Shown: positions 63,206 through 64,000 of the stretch, one piece after another
How the letters are laid out: each line of letters starts with the position of its first letter
How positions within the stretch are numbered: position 1 is the first letter of the stretch
Source: Citreicella sp. C3M06
GTDB lineage: Bacteria; Pseudomonadota; Alphaproteobacteria; Rhodobacterales; Rhodobacteraceae
Length of the DNA: 64,000 nucleotides
Direction of reading: 5' to 3'
Assembly: GCF_018860705.1 (NCBI RefSeq)
Contig: NZ_JAHKQA010000105.1
Location: 56,950-120,949 of the forward strand
Program-made: the position numbers and the translations under genes
Notes under the pieces: generated by a model
The model's input: only the letters and a program-made list of their open reading frames with translations
The model's database searches: none
What the model was told of the DNA's origin: nothing

Positions 63206-63691
63206 TGACCTGCCCCCTGCTGGTCCCTTGTTCATAATGAGAGTCTGGAGGTTGGGTTTGGGTATTCTGGTTCCCTGTCTGGCGCAAGCGCGCCGGGCGC
63301 GGAGCTCTCAAATTTCTCAAGCGCTCGGCGCGCTTGCTGCGGCGTCTGGTTGGCCAGTGACGAGTGCGGCCTGACCGTATTGTAGTCGTAGCGCCATTGG
63401 CCCGATTGGCGCGAGATGGGGGCCAGGCTGTCGAATATCTCCTCGTTCAGCAACTCGTCCCGCAGGCTGCCGTTGAAGCTTTCGATGAAAGCGTTTTGCT
63501 GCGGCTTACCCGGATCAATGTAGTGCCACGGCACCTCGTTCTCGTCGGCCCATTTCAGGATGGCACGACTGGTGAACTCGCTCCCGTTATCGCTGACAAT
63601 GCAGCCGGGCTTGCCGTAGACCCGGATCAAGGCGCAGAGCTCCCGGGCAACCCGTGTGCCGGAGAGGCTCGTCTCCGCGACAAGACCTAGG
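63206..63691 (-). mobile_element. IS3-family element, right-end part
   Basis: From TGACCTGCCCCC (63206) to about 63691 the sequence is the 3' part of an IS3-type element. The transposase frame on the minus strand ends 26 bp inside this edge, as usual for such elements. Its other end is missing: at about 63691 the homology breaks off and other mobile DNA follows. Confidence 0.75.
63232..63690 (-). pseudogene. IS3-family transposase OrfB, C-terminal fragment
   Basis: The frame shows the rve/DDE core: [19 protein letters not shown], then [19 protein letters not shown] (second Asp) and [20 protein letters not shown] (Glu). It ends with [17 protein letters not shown]. The first catalytic Asp and the N-terminal half are gone because another element is inserted at about 63691. 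The fragment cannot make active transposase. Confidence 0.85.
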
Positions 63692-63756
63692 TGTTTGATC
63701 CCGCGGTTTGATGGTGTGATCCTTTCTCAGGCCTGGAAGGAAGCATTATGGGACAA
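63692..63756 (+). mobile_element. short left end of another insertion sequence (type unsure)
   Basis: These 65 bp fit neither the IS3 fragment on the left nor the IS3-type element on the right. They start TGTTTGATCCCGCGG and end with AGGAAG and an ATG GGA CAA (Met-Gly-Gln), the start of a transposase such as those of IS481-type elements, cut after three codons by the next insertion. The family call rests on memory and is tentative. Confidence 0.4.
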
Positions 63757-64000
63757 TGAACCGCTCCGGGTTTTCCGGAGGCTGCAAGTTGAGAAAGGAT
63801 TGGAGCCATGGAAAAGGACAACAGAGCGAACCGCTACTCACCTGAGACACGCGCGAGGGCCGTGCGGATGGTGCTCGACAATCAAGGCCGCTACGAGAGC
63901 CCGTCGGCGGCGATCAAGGCGATTGCACCGAAAATCGGCTGTGGCCGTGACACGTTACGGCGTTGGGTTCAGCAGGAAGAGACCGACACGGGCCAGAGAG
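63757..64000 (+). mobile_element. IS3-family (IS51/IS629-like) element, left end, continues beyond the window
   Basis: It begins with TGAACCGCTCCGGGTTTTCC, close to the terminal repeat of IS629-type elements, 51 bp before an orfA start. Its right end is outside the window, so size and integrity are unknown. Confidence 0.75.
63808..64000 (+). CDS. IS3-family transposase OrfA, N-terminal part
   Basis: 64 codons are visible before the window ends. YSPETRARAVRMVLDNQGRY, AIKAIAPKIGCGRDTLRRWV and QQEETDTGQ are the helix-turn-helix part of IS3/IS911-type OrfA (InsE-like). The frame is open to the edge. OrfB would follow, joined by a -1 frameshift as in this family. Confidence 0.88.
   Translation, partial: MEKDNRANRYSPETRARAVRMVLDNQGRYESPSAAIKAIAPKIGCGRDTLRRWVQQEETDTGQR

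Overview
The window looks like chromosomal DNA of a Rhodobacteraceae (Roseobacter-group) alphaproteobacterium. It is GC-rich and packed with short operons, often joined by ATGA-type overlaps. It carries several genes typical of that family: a DUF2794 protein, an RpoH-II type heat-shock sigma factor, a class I lysyl-tRNA synthetase, a Hint-domain protein, a glycolate oxidase cluster and the carboxynorspermidine route to polyamines. Most of the sequence is ordinary housekeeping DNA. The unusual signals are a decayed nitrite-reductase locus, several regulatory sites, a family of dispersed palindromic repeats, and nested insertion sequences at the right edge.

Layout, left to right. 1-8.3 kb: zapE, folC-accD, a CPBP protease, a lipoprotein, two Rhodobacterales hypotheticals, an EamA exporter and a Hint-domain protein. 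8.4 kb: tRNA-Leu(UAG). 8.5-13.5 kb: a nitrogen cluster read leftwards, with an NsrR-like regulator, a decayed nirB-nirD fusion, an intact formate/nitrite channel, an intact PP2C-kinase membrane protein and cyanase. 13.6-18.6 kb: cytochrome bo3 oxidase cyoABCD plus SURF1. 19-21.5 kb: DUF2794, a ureohydrolase and two membrane proteins. 21.6-25.9 kb: glcD-glcE-membrane protein-glcF. 26-28.2 kb: two tandem trypsin-like proteases and an Hsp20 gene with a heat-shock promoter and a ROSE-like RNA thermometer leader. 28.3-30.7 kb: carboxynorspermidine dehydrogenase and decarboxylase. 31-33.2 kb: a secreted phytase-like esterase behind four Pho-box-like repeats. 33.5-43 kb: a hydrolase, gabD, priA, fructose-6-phosphate aldolase/transaldolase, a PepSY membrane protein and a ParA ATPase. 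43.3-50.6 kb: glnD, an LppC-like lipoprotein, rsmI-yraN-gshB and an esterase. 50.6-56.6 kb: comM, a glutathione transferase, rpoH, a ChaN-like protein, coaBC and a small basic protein. 56.7-63 kb: ettA, nadD, dacB, a TerB-like protein and lysS. 63.05-64 kb: a DUF4864 gene cut by IS3-family DNA, with at least one further element inserted into it.

Functional links. The nitrogen cluster keeps import (FNT channel), a signalling protein and cyanate breakdown but has lost assimilatory nitrite reduction. RpoH (53.3 kb) is the expected activator of the Hsp20 promoter (27.6 kb). The ureohydrolase and the two carboxynorspermidine genes could supply putrescine and then spermidine or norspermidine, although they are 8 kb apart. 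The Cyo oxidase, SURF1 and NsrR lie together, with an FNR-like box beyond the far end of the operon. I found no CRISPR array, defence island, rRNA or plasmid-type origin.
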